From an uncultured Saprospiraceae bacterium (GTDB lineage: Bacteria; Bacteroidota; Bacteroidia; Chitinophagales; Saprospiraceae): 64,000 nt of DNA. Positions within the stretch are counted from its first letter, which is position 1. Each line of letters starts with the position of its first letter. The notes under the pieces were generated by a model, which was given only the letters and a program-made list of their open reading frames with translations, was not told the DNA's origin and did not search any database. Shown one piece after another: positions 45,564 through 54,130 of the stretch. Location of the stretch: contig CALJOK010000103.1 of the NCBI GenBank assembly GCA_937981555.1, forward strand, positions 35,354 to 99,353, given 5' to 3'. Position numbers and translations under genes: made by a program.

Positions 45564-47003
45564 ATGAAGTCTAAAATATTTGTCAAACATTGGTTTTGGA
45601 AAGCCCTAATTCTAGGGTTCTTTCTTACCTTTTTTATGTCAGAGATTTTAGAGGCGAGTATGTTCATTGATGGAGTTTGGTATGCGGTAATTTCTAGAAA
45701 TTTAGCAGAAGGAAATGGTAGTTATTGGTTTCCACAATTTTCTCAAACGATCTTTTCAAATTTTCATGAGCATCCAGGGTTTGTATTTTGGATACAATCT
45801 TATTTTTTTAAAATACTAGGAGATAATTTTTGGACAGAAAGAATTTTTAGTGGGATTCAATATTTATTCAATCTTATTTTAATCATTCTAATTTGGAAAA
45901 AAATATTCTCGAAATCAAATGTACATTTCCAAAATTATTGGTTCGTTCCGATTCTATTTTGGCAATTTAATATTCTTACCTATCTCTATCAACCAGCTAA
46001 TTTATTAGATAGTCCTTTATCTCTTTTTTGTTTAGCGGCCATCTATTTTTTAATTGATGAGCAACAGGCAAAAGGGTCAAATTGGAAAATTTTCATTGCT
46101 GCTTTTTTTATTGTCCTCGCAGTATTAAGCAAAGGATTAGTTGGATTATTTCCTTTAGGATTTTATTGTTTTTATAAATTAGTTTTCCGTAGTAATATTT
46201 CTATACAAGAAGTAGTTCGGAAAACTATTTATCTAGTGGGGGCTATCGTAATTTTTTTCCTAACCATTTTCATGGTATTTCCTCAAGCATTGGATAGTAT
46301 ATATATTTATTTAGACACTCAATTATTAGCTAGTTTAAATGGAGATCGAAGATTATATTATTATCAAAGTAATCGATTTTTTATAGTCGGACAACTATTG
46401 ATTGTTTTGCTTCCTATGCTAGTTGCTTATTTTGGAGCAATTATTTTAATGCGATTTTTTGATACACCCGTTAATTTCAAAGAAAAAAAATTAGGACTCC
46501 TTTTTATTTTACTTGGATTATCTGCATCTATTCCTTTGATTATTTCTCCCCGACAAGCGATGCCTTATTTGATTCCTGCTCTACCTTATTTTAGCATAGG
46601 TATAGGAATTCTAGTTATTCCTGCTCTCAAAATTTTATTAGAAAATTTTATTGAAAAATATATTTGGATTCAGCGGATGTTATCGGTTGGAAGTATTTCT
46701 ATCGTTGCGCTAGGTCTTTTCCTCGTATTTATAAATTTTCAAAAATCAAATCAACGAGATGTAGATACAATCAATGATGCAAAATTAATAGGTGCAATCG
46801 TAGGAGATCAACAAACTATATCATCTAATACTTATGATATGTATATCTCTGGATATTTAATGCGATATAATAAAGTAAGTTTAGATACGCTTAATTTTAA
46901 CAAAAAGTACTTACTAACCGTAGAACCTTTGGAATCCGATAATCAATCATATCAATTACTCTCGATAAAAACTAAAAAATATTTACTGTACGAAAAAAAT
47001 TAA
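45564..47003 (+). CDS. Glycosyltransferase family 39/83 (ArnT/PMT-like) membrane enzyme
   Basis: A 479-residue polytopic protein with about ten to twelve membrane helices. The first external loop after helix 1 carries the acidic pattern FIDGVWYAVISRNLAEGNG and later HEHPGFVFWIQ, as in GT39/ArnT enzymes that use polyprenyl-phosphate sugars outside the inner membrane. The catalytic Asp is probably in FIDGVWY (about residue 33). It would add a sugar to lipid A, glycans or proteins; the acceptor is unknown. A modest C-terminal soluble tail follows the last helix near residue 395. It is followed 6 nt downstream by a GNAT gene. Confidence 0.85.
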   Translation: MKSKIFVKHWFWKALILGFFLTFFMSEILEASMFIDGVWYAVISRNLAEGNGSYWFPQFSQTIFSNFHEHPGFVFWIQSYFFKILGDNFWTERIFSGIQYLFNLILIILIWKKIFSKSNVHFQNYWFVPILFWQFNILTYLYQPANLLDSPLSLFCLAAIYFLIDEQQAKGSNWKIFIAAFFIVLAVLSKGLVGLFPLGFYCFYKLVFRSNISIQEVVRKTIYLVGAIVIFFLTIFMVFPQALDSIYIYLDTQLLASLNGDRRLYYYQSNRFFIVGQLLIVLLPMLVAYFGAIILMRFFDTPVNFKEKKLGLLFILLGLSASIPLIISPRQAMPYLIPALPYFSIGIGILVIPALKILLENFIEKYIWIQRMLSVGSISIVALGLFLVFINFQKSNQRDVDTINDAKLIGAIVGDQQTISSNTYDMYISGYLMRYNKVSLDTLNFNKKYLLTVEPLESDNQSYQLLSIKTKKYLLYEKN

Positions 47004-47009
47004 ATTATA

Positions 47010-47645
47010 ATGTCAACTAACAAACAGTCAAAGAAATCTAACACTCAATCACATTTACTTCATGAATCATTTTTCGTGGGAAATATAGAATATAGAAGTT
47101 TTTGTAATCTTAATAAAGAAGAGGCTCTGATGGTGTGGGAATGGCGAAATCATCCTGCTATCAGAAAATGGATGTACCATTCAGATTTTATTCCTCAAGA
47201 AAATCATTTTCTATTTTTAAAAAATCTACCTAAAAAAACAGATAATTTCTATTGGTTAATTTTAGAAGAGGGAGAATATTTAGGAGTTATTAATTTTTCC
47301 AATTTTGAAAATCATCAAAGTGAATGGGGATTTTATTTAAATCCTAATTTGTTCGGAAAAGGAAAGTCTACCAATTTAATTTTTAATGCGCTCAACTTCT
47401 TTTTTAAAAAATTAGATTTAACTCAAGTATATGGTTTTGTGCGTTGCGATAATTATATAGCATTAACGTTTCATGATTTTATCGGAATTCAAAAAACAGG
47501 AACGCAATTTATTAAAGTCAAGAATGAAGATGTATTATTTGAAAGAAGAGAAATGACGAGAGAAAGGTGGTTGAAAGGAAATTATACGCTTCAATATTGG
47601 AAAGATGCACATGCTGAATATAAAGCAAAAATGAAAGCAAAATAA
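47010..47645 (+). CDS. GNAT N-acetyltransferase, PseH-like
   Basis: A 211-residue GNAT protein: EYRSFCNLNKEEALMVWEWRNHPAIRKWM (positions 27-55, split) is the typical PseH/RimJ opening with WRN, GVINFSN the beta-4 strand, NPNLFGKGKSTNLIF the acyl-CoA-binding loop (GKGKS replaces the usual GxGxG/A), and VYGFVRCDNYIALTFHDFIG the end. PseH acetylates UDP-4-amino-sugars in pseudaminic acid synthesis. A second, fused acetyltransferase sits at 60201. Which sugar step this one serves is uncertain. Only 6 nt follow the preceding gene's stop. Confidence 0.8.
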   Translation: MSTNKQSKKSNTQSHLLHESFFVGNIEYRSFCNLNKEEALMVWEWRNHPAIRKWMYHSDFIPQENHFLFLKNLPKKTDNFYWLILEEGEYLGVINFSNFENHQSEWGFYLNPNLFGKGKSTNLIFNALNFFFKKLDLTQVYGFVRCDNYIALTFHDFIGIQKTGTQFIKVKNEDVLFERREMTRERWLKGNYTLQYWKDAHAEYKAKMKAK

Positions 47646-47948
47646 GTTTCTAATATCGAATAGTAAATTCATTTGATCCTACTTTGCTTGGTAAAATCAA
47701 CGGGCAGAAGAAACGTAGACGAGGTTTTCTAGCGTACGATCAAATGAATTCACATCGAGTCAAATTTTCATTCTCAAAAAGAGAAAATTTTCTCAAATCT
47801 AGATGTCCCACATTTAGTAACCTTTCCAATAATCTCCATTTTACAAGGGTTTTAGCCTTGAAATCAAGGATAATCTCTTTGGTTTCTTTTTTGTAAAAAT
47901 ACATGAGGGAACGATAATTAAAAACCGAATTCGTTTCCTCTCATTTTC
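47646..47948. repeat. Non-coding gap with an inverted repeat (47666-47750)
   Basis: AATTCATTTGATC at 47666-47678 is exactly complementary to 47738-47750, enclosing 59 bp of weakly self-complementary, GC-richer sequence. A Lys-rich-looking frame at 47684-47896 is not convincing. A further pair of AAATTTTC/GAAAATTT arms around AAAAAG lies near 47761-47795. Structured RNA, terminator or element remnant are all possible. Confidence 0.45.
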
Positions 47949-48374
47949 ATGAAAAAGACAATATTAAAAATAACCATCGCATTCTTGATTTTCTCCCTCC
48001 ATTTTAGTTGCACTAGTCAAGTTGTTTTGAAAAACAAAAAAGAGATTTCATCAAAAGATATGGAGTCGCTTTCTGTTGCTGATAATTTTCAATATCAAAA
48101 TTTTAAAAAAATCACCTTTGATTTTTTAGTTGAAGATTCAAAAGGGGAACCGATTTCAAGAGCACTCTTTTCGTTCAATGGGATAGAAAACAATGGCGAA
48201 GAAAATGTTTTTTATTCAGGAATAACAAAACAAGATGGATTAGTAAAAATAGAATTGAAAGTTCCCCACCATTTCAAAAAGGTTCAAATTAAGATTTCAA
48301 AAAATAATATAACCCAAAGTTTTAATTACCCTCTCGATTTATCATCTCCCCGGCAAAAATTAATTTTCAAATAA
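47949..48374 (+). CDS. Small lipoprotein with LruC N-domain-like fold
   Basis: A 141-residue lipoprotein with lipobox HFSC (Cys about 21). The domain pattern is ADNFQYQNFKKITFDFLVED followed by a Ser-Gly loop, GITKQDGLVKIELKVP and an end strand. It resembles the beta-sandwich found at the N-terminus of many LruC-family proteins. The next gene, 22 nt downstream, encodes a longer version, and a third encodes a LruC protein. These three probably form one operon of surface proteins. Confidence 0.6.
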   Translation: MKKTILKITIAFLIFSLHFSCTSQVVLKNKKEISSKDMESLSVADNFQYQNFKKITFDFLVEDSKGEPISRALFSFNGIENNGEENVFYSGITKQDGLVKIELKVPHHFKKVQIKISKNNITQSFNYPLDLSSPRQKLIFK

Positions 48375-48396
48375 TAACATTACAAAAATTTCGTAC

Positions 48397-48999
48397 ATGA
48401 AAAATAAGTACCTAATCCTATTATGTTTTATGATCCCATTCATTGGTTGTAAAAAAGACAAAAACATTGATTCCGAAGTTAAGGAATCTGAAACTGGAAA
48501 ACTCGAAGATGTTAATGTGGGGAATGGTTTTGATTTCGAAACTCATCAAACAGTAAACTTTGAATTGACAACTGTAGATTCAACAGGAGCAGCAAAAGGT
48601 CCCGTAAAAATAAAAATTTATGGTTTAGATAATGCTAACCAAAAAGACGAATTATTTTCAGGAAGTTCGAATAGTCAAGCTGAATTAAATTTAACATTGA
48701 ATGTACCGATACATTTTAATAATGTATTAATTGTAACAGATTCTGAAGGAAGTATCTTTCAATATGAATTTCCTGTGAGTTCAAGTATCACTAAAACATT
48801 ACGGACGAATGGAAGCTTTACTGGTGGAGATGTCGACACTCGATCTAATAATTGCTATCCATCTGTAAGTTCAACATTTACAGTTGATAATAAAGGGGTG
48901 AGTTTGACGAGTGATCAGAAAATGACAAATATAACTGTCTATTATACTGATGGAACTTCTGAAGTGATCCCAATTAATGCAAAATCAATTTCATTTTAA
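48397..48999 (+). CDS. Lipoprotein, paralogue of the preceding one
   Basis: A 200-residue lipoprotein, lipobox FIGC (Cys at residue 18). The NGFDFETHQTVNFELTTVDS ... LNLTLNVPIHFNNVLIV pattern is the same domain as in the previous gene, about 35% alike by eye. A C-terminal extension (about 145-200) contains one Cys and NMTNITVYYTDGTSE-type beta strands. Function unknown. Confidence 0.6.
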   Translation: MKNKYLILLCFMIPFIGCKKDKNIDSEVKESETGKLEDVNVGNGFDFETHQTVNFELTTVDSTGAAKGPVKIKIYGLDNANQKDELFSGSSNSQAELNLTLNVPIHFNNVLIVTDSEGSIFQYEFPVSSSITKTLRTNGSFTGGDVDTRSNNCYPSVSSTFTVDNKGVSLTSDQKMTNITVYYTDGTSEVIPINAKSISF

Positions 49000-49044
49000 A
49001 ATCGTCCTTTGGTAAAACAATTATCAAATCAATAAAAAATTCCG

Positions 49045-52000
49045 ATGATACAATTAAACAAAATAAAACAAGTTAAAAAATACCTATCGACAGTCTTAGC
49101 CTTAGTAATTACTATTGTAGGATTACATGCACAAGATTGTTCGTTATACGGTATAGATTTTAGTGGTATAGATGTAACCTCAGACTTCACAGATAGAGCA
49201 CATGCTTTACCTGATGGTAATCTTAATGTAAGTGCAACCTTACTAAATGGAGAACAACCGATGGGAGAAAATAATGGGGATTTTAGATTAAGATACACTG
49301 CGGTAGAAGGAGGGTTGAAATATCAAATCAATTTTAGTCGTGCAGTATATGTGGTGGTTTTGGATGAGTTAACTAACGGATTTGGACATAATACAGCAGC
49401 AGATCATACTTATTTTTCTGCTTCGAATGGTTCTTGGTCTACTAATGAAGTAGGAATTCAAACTGTAACCGTTAACGGCCCCGAAATAGATTGGCAAGGA
49501 GAAGGTTCTGATTTTAGAGTCGTTTCTACAGAGAAAGTTACCAGTATTATAGTGGAGAGTATCAATGGAAATCCATGGACTGCTTTTAATATCTCCGTAG
49601 CAGATTGTTTGCAAGAAGAGTGTGGAAATGGATTTGATGATGATGGAGATGGATTAACAGATTGTGAAGATCCAGATTGTGCAGATAGTTGTGATAACTT
49701 TAGTGCAGCGGTTCAAGCTACTACAGAGTCTGGTCAAGAGGGAGTTGTTTCATATAATATATTTATAACGAATACAACTTCATTTACAATTTCAAATGTT
49801 ACAATTACAGATCAGATGCCAACTGGATTTACCCATATGGGAGATACTGTAGTATTAGATGATGGAGGAGTTTATGATGAATCAGTAGTGCCTACTTACG
49901 GAAGTACAGGCACATTAACTTGGGGTAATTTCACTTTTAGTCCAGGTGAGACTGTAGCAATTTCCTATGATGCAAGAGTAGACAATTCTGTTTCAAATGG
50001 AATTCATTCTAACTTGGTTTCTATGACTGGAGGAAGCTTCGTTCAAGGCACCTTATCTGTAGACGTTGATATTAATTCTCAACTTACCGCTAGTCCTTCT
50101 ACTTTTGATTGTGAACCAGCATTTTATCAGGTATATAGAAAGAAAGGAAGTAATGAACCAAATGTTTATGGAAAACTAGATCCTGTTTCAGGTGATTATA
50201 ATCAGATAGCTGTTATCTCTCACCAAGTTAACGGAATTGGATATGACGTTTATAATAATTTAGCATACGGAATGGCGGGGAAAGAATTTGTAAGTTTAGA
50301 TGCTCAAGGGGTTGTCAAAACACTTGGTTTAACCTTGAGTAATAAATCATATTCTGGAGATATGGATACGTTGGGTAATTGGTATGGGAAGATAGGAAGT
50401 GATATTGTAAAAGTAGATGTTGCTGGTCCATCAGTTGTAGCAACTTATTCGGGACAAAGTTTACCTGGATGGGATATGGCATATAATAAAGATGGAAATT
50501 TTTATGGTGTTCATAGTGGAACGTTGTATAAATTTAATACTTCGACCAATACAAAGTCAACTATAGGATCGGTTATAGGAGCAAGTATTCCATCGGGAGG
50601 TTTTGGAGGACAATGGGCAGGAAAAGATGGATATCATTATATATCTCATAATTCAACTGGAGAAGTATACAGAATAGATGTAAACACTAGAGAAGCTAGA
50701 TTCGTTTTATCATCTATTGATGGATTACGTTTCAATGATGGTTTCTCTTGTCCTTTAGATATTCCTGCCGTTTATGAGTATGATCATTATGATTTACTTG
50801 GATATCCTACTGCTAGTCATCTTACTTATGCACAAGACTTAAATGGTGATGATGTACCTGATTATAAAATGGTATGGTTAGGAACTCGTGTAACAACTGA
50901 GATGAATGCACCTGCCAATTCTATCGGAAATGGAGATGGGGGTGATGATGGAATCGTATATCCAACAACTTTTGTAACGGGAGGAACATCTGATATTGGA
51001 GTTATCTTGAATACGAATATGACTAATCAGGAAGTATTTTATGGAATGTGGATTGATTGGGATGATGATAAAGTATTTGACGATTTTTATAATGGTTCTT
51101 CTACGATCAGTTCACAGACTGAACTTACTCATACTGTTAATGTTCCAGTAGGTTTTACTTCAGGGAATGTTGCTATACGATTACGAGCAGGAGAATCTGC
51201 ATTTACTAATGCAGATCAAGGAGGAGAAAGATTATTAGGAGAGGTAGAAGATTATATATTTGCAGGAACAGCAATAGCAGTTGGAACAAAAGAAATTTCT
51301 TATATCCATATTGATTTCGAATGTGATGCAGCTAAAGATGGATTAGATGTTTTTAATGAAGACTTAAATGAAGATTTAGATGAAGATACTGTTGTTGATA
51401 AAGATGATCCAGATCCAAGTGATCCGAATAAAACTTTTGTTCAATATATCCCTTCTGCAAGTTCTTATGGTACACTTGCTTTCGAAGATCTTTGGCCTGT
51501 AAAAGGAGATTATGATTTCAATGATTTTATTATAGAAATAAAAGAGAAGATTGTTACTAATGCAGATAATGATATTTATGAAATCACATTCGACCTAAGA
51601 ATAATGGGAATGGGAGGGCAATACAATAATGACTTTGGGATTTCATTCCAAGATCCACAAGATCAGATTACTGCTGAGGTATTCTCTGCTCATAATGCCA
51701 CTTATGATGTTACGTATCAGTCTTCCAAAAAGATCATTACCATCAAAAAACCGAAGCAATTATTTTATCCTACTTCAATTACGGATATTATTAATGCGCA
51801 AAGTGGAGCCACTTATTATGCTCCAGTCGAATTACAAATAGTCTTATCAGTAAATGGAGCACTCTCCTACCCTAATGATTATGATCCAAGGTTCTTTATT
51901 GAGCAACAAGGAATTGATGGGCACGAAGTACATCTTCCAGGGAATTCTCCTTCTCCTAGAATGAACACAGGTTTATTTGGAACAGGGAATGATGATACAA

Positions 52001-52203
52001 ATCCTGGAAATAATAAATACTTTAAATCTTCCAATAATTTGCCTTGGGTACTTTATATTCCTACAACGTGGAATTATCCTTTGGAAGGAGTAGATTTAAT
52101 TGAAGCTTACAGTCAGTTTACAGAGTATGCTGAAGGAAATCCTAGTTTAGTTTGGTATTTAGAAAACCTTTCTGATCCCACAAAGACTTTTAACGATCAT
52201 TAA
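49045..52203 (+). CDS. LruC-domain secreted protein with DUF11-like and GEVED modules
   Basis: A 1052-residue exported protein; signal peptide about 1-29 (ends LHAQD). Domains in order: a beta-sandwich (about 30-180), an Asp-rich calcium-type EECGNGFDDDGDGLTDC motif (about 190-208), a DUF11-like repeat (about 213-330, with GFTHMGDTVVLDDGG), a propeller-like middle (345-560), a GEVED domain (about 640-735, FYGMWIDWDDDKVFDDFYNG, then GEVEDYIF), a DxDxDxD calcium loop (about 770-795), and a LruC/DUF4842 domain (about 815-1045, FEDLWPVKGDYDFNDFIIEI). No T9SS C-terminal domain is evident; the LruC domain ends the protein. Surface structural or binding function is inferred. Confidence 0.88.
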   Translation: MIQLNKIKQVKKYLSTVLALVITIVGLHAQDCSLYGIDFSGIDVTSDFTDRAHALPDGNLNVSATLLNGEQPMGENNGDFRLRYTAVEGGLKYQINFSRAVYVVVLDELTNGFGHNTAADHTYFSASNGSWSTNEVGIQTVTVNGPEIDWQGEGSDFRVVSTEKVTSIIVESINGNPWTAFNISVADCLQEECGNGFDDDGDGLTDCEDPDCADSCDNFSAAVQATTESGQEGVVSYNIFITNTTSFTISNVTITDQMPTGFTHMGDTVVLDDGGVYDESVVPTYGSTGTLTWGNFTFSPGETVAISYDARVDNSVSNGIHSNLVSMTGGSFVQGTLSVDVDINSQLTASPSTFDCEPAFYQVYRKKGSNEPNVYGKLDPVSGDYNQIAVISHQVNGIGYDVYNNLAYGMAGKEFVSLDAQGVVKTLGLTLSNKSYSGDMDTLGNWYGKIGSDIVKVDVAGPSVVATYSGQSLPGWDMAYNKDGNFYGVHSGTLYKFNTSTNTKSTIGSVIGASIPSGGFGGQWAGKDGYHYISHNSTGEVYRIDVNTREARFVLSSIDGLRFNDGFSCPLDIPAVYEYDHYDLLGYPTASHLTYAQDLNGDDVPDYKMVWLGTRVTTEMNAPANSIGNGDGGDDGIVYPTTFVTGGTSDIGVILNTNMTNQEVFYGMWIDWDDDKVFDDFYNGSSTISSQTELTHTVNVPVGFTSGNVAIRLRAGESAFTNADQGGERLLGEVEDYIFAGTAIAVGTKEISYIHIDFECDAAKDGLDVFNEDLNEDLDEDTVVDKDDPDPSDPNKTFVQYIPSASSYGTLAFEDLWPVKGDYDFNDFIIEIKEKIVTNADNDIYEITFDLRIMGMGGQYNNDFGISFQDPQDQITAEVFSAHNATYDVTYQSSKKIITIKKPKQLFYPTSITDIINAQSGATYYAPVELQIVLSVNGALSYPNDYDPRFFIEQQGIDGHEVHLPGNSPSPRMNTGLFGTGNDDTNPGNNKYFKSSNNLPWVLYIPTTWNYPLEGVDLIEAYSQFTEYAEGNPSLVWYLENLSDPTKTFNDH

Positions 52204-52223
52204 TTTTTAATAAAAAAAGGATT

Positions 52224-52266
52224 AAAGAAGGTCTAACTAGAAATTTATTCTAGTTAGATCTTTTTT
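52224..52266 (+). terminator. Terminator after the LruC gene
   Basis: A 19-nt arm containing GTCTAACTAGAA pairs with its near-perfect complement around a 5-nt loop and ends in six T. Confidence 0.8.
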
Positions 52267-52473
52267 AGTTTCTTATCAAGGATAGTGTTAAATATTACGC
52301 CAGACAAGTATTATTTTTATTGTTATATGTTGGTTTGGTTATTGTAGTATTAGTATAATAACTAACGTCACGCTAAAATATCGTTATATACCTGAAACGA
52401 TTGAATGTACTTTTCACCAAAAAAAATAGTTGGTTTTATCTTAATGATATTTACACAACATTAGTTGTTTGTA

Positions 52474-53634
52474 ATGGAACAGAATAAACATGATACAAAT
52501 AGATCTATCAAAAGTAGACCTGATGGAATTTCTATCGGAAGACTTTTGATGAAAACAAAGGAGTATTTCTTTCTTCTTTGCAAATATTGGTATTTAATAT
52601 TTATGTTCTCTTTCTGCTATTCTTTCTTCAACCTAATTCAAACACTCAAGGTTATTCCAACCTATCCTTGCAAAGCTTCCTTTTTAATAAAAACTCAAAC
52701 AGCACTCAAAGAAAATGCTGTCTTCAGTAAAATTTTTGCAAAACTATCTGTCTCTGAACTTACCTTAAGAAGTTCTCTTTTTCAAAAGGCTTCAATAGCT
52801 CATAAAGATGACTTATTAATAAACCATTACATAAAAACTTATCAGCAATTCTATCCTGAACAATTCGGTCTTGTCGAAATAAAACCTAATTTTAAATTTA
52901 TACATACAGATATTGATAGTTTTATTTTAGAAGAAAAAATAGCTTATAACTATATCATTAGTTTATTGTTGAGACAAAATACAACCTTTAGAGATGGTTT
53001 TATCAACTTAGCTTTAGATGAAAAAGTGGGTTTCTTAGATATCTATTTTTCATCACCAAGCGAAGATTTATCTATTGCTTTTATGAAAGTCCACACAGCA
53101 GTAGGTGAAAAATTATTTTTTGATAGTGCGATTTATCCAGATAAAGAAGCTCTAACTGTTAGGGAAAGTAAAGTAGATGTTTTACGAGAAAAATTTCGAG
53201 AATCTTATTATGAGTTAGGAAGAGTTAAAGATAAATATATTCGATATAAGAATAAATTAGAAGATGATTTAGAAAAAAATGAACGAGAAATAACTAAACG
53301 AGAATCAAGTAATTTGCATAATTATGTCAATCGAATAAATCGTTTAGATATTGCTACTCAAATTTTCAAATCCGATTTTATGGCTGGATTGGAAAATTTA
53401 CAATCAGTCGAGATGGATAAAATTTCTTCTCATCCGCTAATTACGCTAACTTCCTTTACATCTTCTCCAATTGATCCAATTCTTCCTTCTTGGAAAAAAG
53501 GCTTAATCATCGATATAATCACTAGTGGACTTATGATAAGTATCCTCATTGTGGCTCTAAAAATATTGAAAGATATTATACGAGAATTGAAAGCAGAACA
53601 AGAAGCAATCGAACAAGAAAAGATGCAGGAATAA
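52474..53634 (+). CDS. Wzz-like polysaccharide chain-length protein
   Basis: A 386-residue inner-membrane protein. The frame extends up to 52465 through a TTG, but the ATG at 52474 is the better start. One membrane helix lies near residue 35-58, a large periplasmic, mainly helical domain follows with a coiled coil about 230-300, and a second helix lies near 342-362, preceded by the Pro-rich SSPIDPILPSWKKG motif typical of Wzz proteins. Such proteins control the length of O-antigen or capsule chains together with Wzy and Wzx. It is a lone gene after a 270-nt gap. No tyrosine-kinase domain follows the second helix. Confidence 0.75.
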   Translation: MEQNKHDTNRSIKSRPDGISIGRLLMKTKEYFFLLCKYWYLIFMFSFCYSFFNLIQTLKVIPTYPCKASFLIKTQTALKENAVFSKIFAKLSVSELTLRSSLFQKASIAHKDDLLINHYIKTYQQFYPEQFGLVEIKPNFKFIHTDIDSFILEEKIAYNYIISLLLRQNTTFRDGFINLALDEKVGFLDIYFSSPSEDLSIAFMKVHTAVGEKLFFDSAIYPDKEALTVRESKVDVLREKFRESYYELGRVKDKYIRYKNKLEDDLEKNEREITKRESSNLHNYVNRINRLDIATQIFKSDFMAGLENLQSVEMDKISSHPLITLTSFTSSPIDPILPSWKKGLIIDIITSGLMISILIVALKILKDIIRELKAEQEAIEQEKMQE

Positions 53635-54130
53635 TTGATGACTTTTTAGGCTGTTACCTTAGCTTATTCAAAAGTCTTTTATGCATTTTTTATCTACAAT
53701 GAAAGATTTCATTATTTACATATCCTTCTTATATTAATTTAGGATTCTTCCTTTGTCGTAAATAAGTATTCTTGCAATCACCAATCCACTAAACTTTATC
53801 AGCAATAGACCTAGTTAAAATTAATACTGCTCCAATTTAATTTATGGAAATTAGAATCTTCGTGGTTAACTTAAAAAGGAGTTGCAAAATACGAATACAA
53901 AAAGGGTTTAGTTAACTTAAAGACCATTTAAAATATCTAATTACCATTTGCTATTGCACTACCAATATAATTTTAATGTATTATTATATGTATCAAGAAT
54001 TGTAATTAATTGCTTTGGCTCATTTAACGCTTTTACCTATCCAAAAGAAATGAACTAAATCATTCCTTTTGAATAGGATTAGACTCTTAGTATTTATGCT
54101 TTTTCTCTAAAATAATTTTATCGATATCCA
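53635..54130. other. Gap between converging genes, with terminator at 54037-54076
   Basis: No gene. Near the end of the leftward PKD gene, 54037-54053 and 54060-54076 pair over 17 bp with two mismatches around a 6-nt loop; this is a likely terminator. The remainder is AT-rich without clear structure. Confidence 0.55.

Noticed and set aside
47684..47896. 70-codon basic frame after the PseH-like gene
   Set aside because: It spans the inverted-repeat structure and has no family features; its basic content follows from A-rich DNA.
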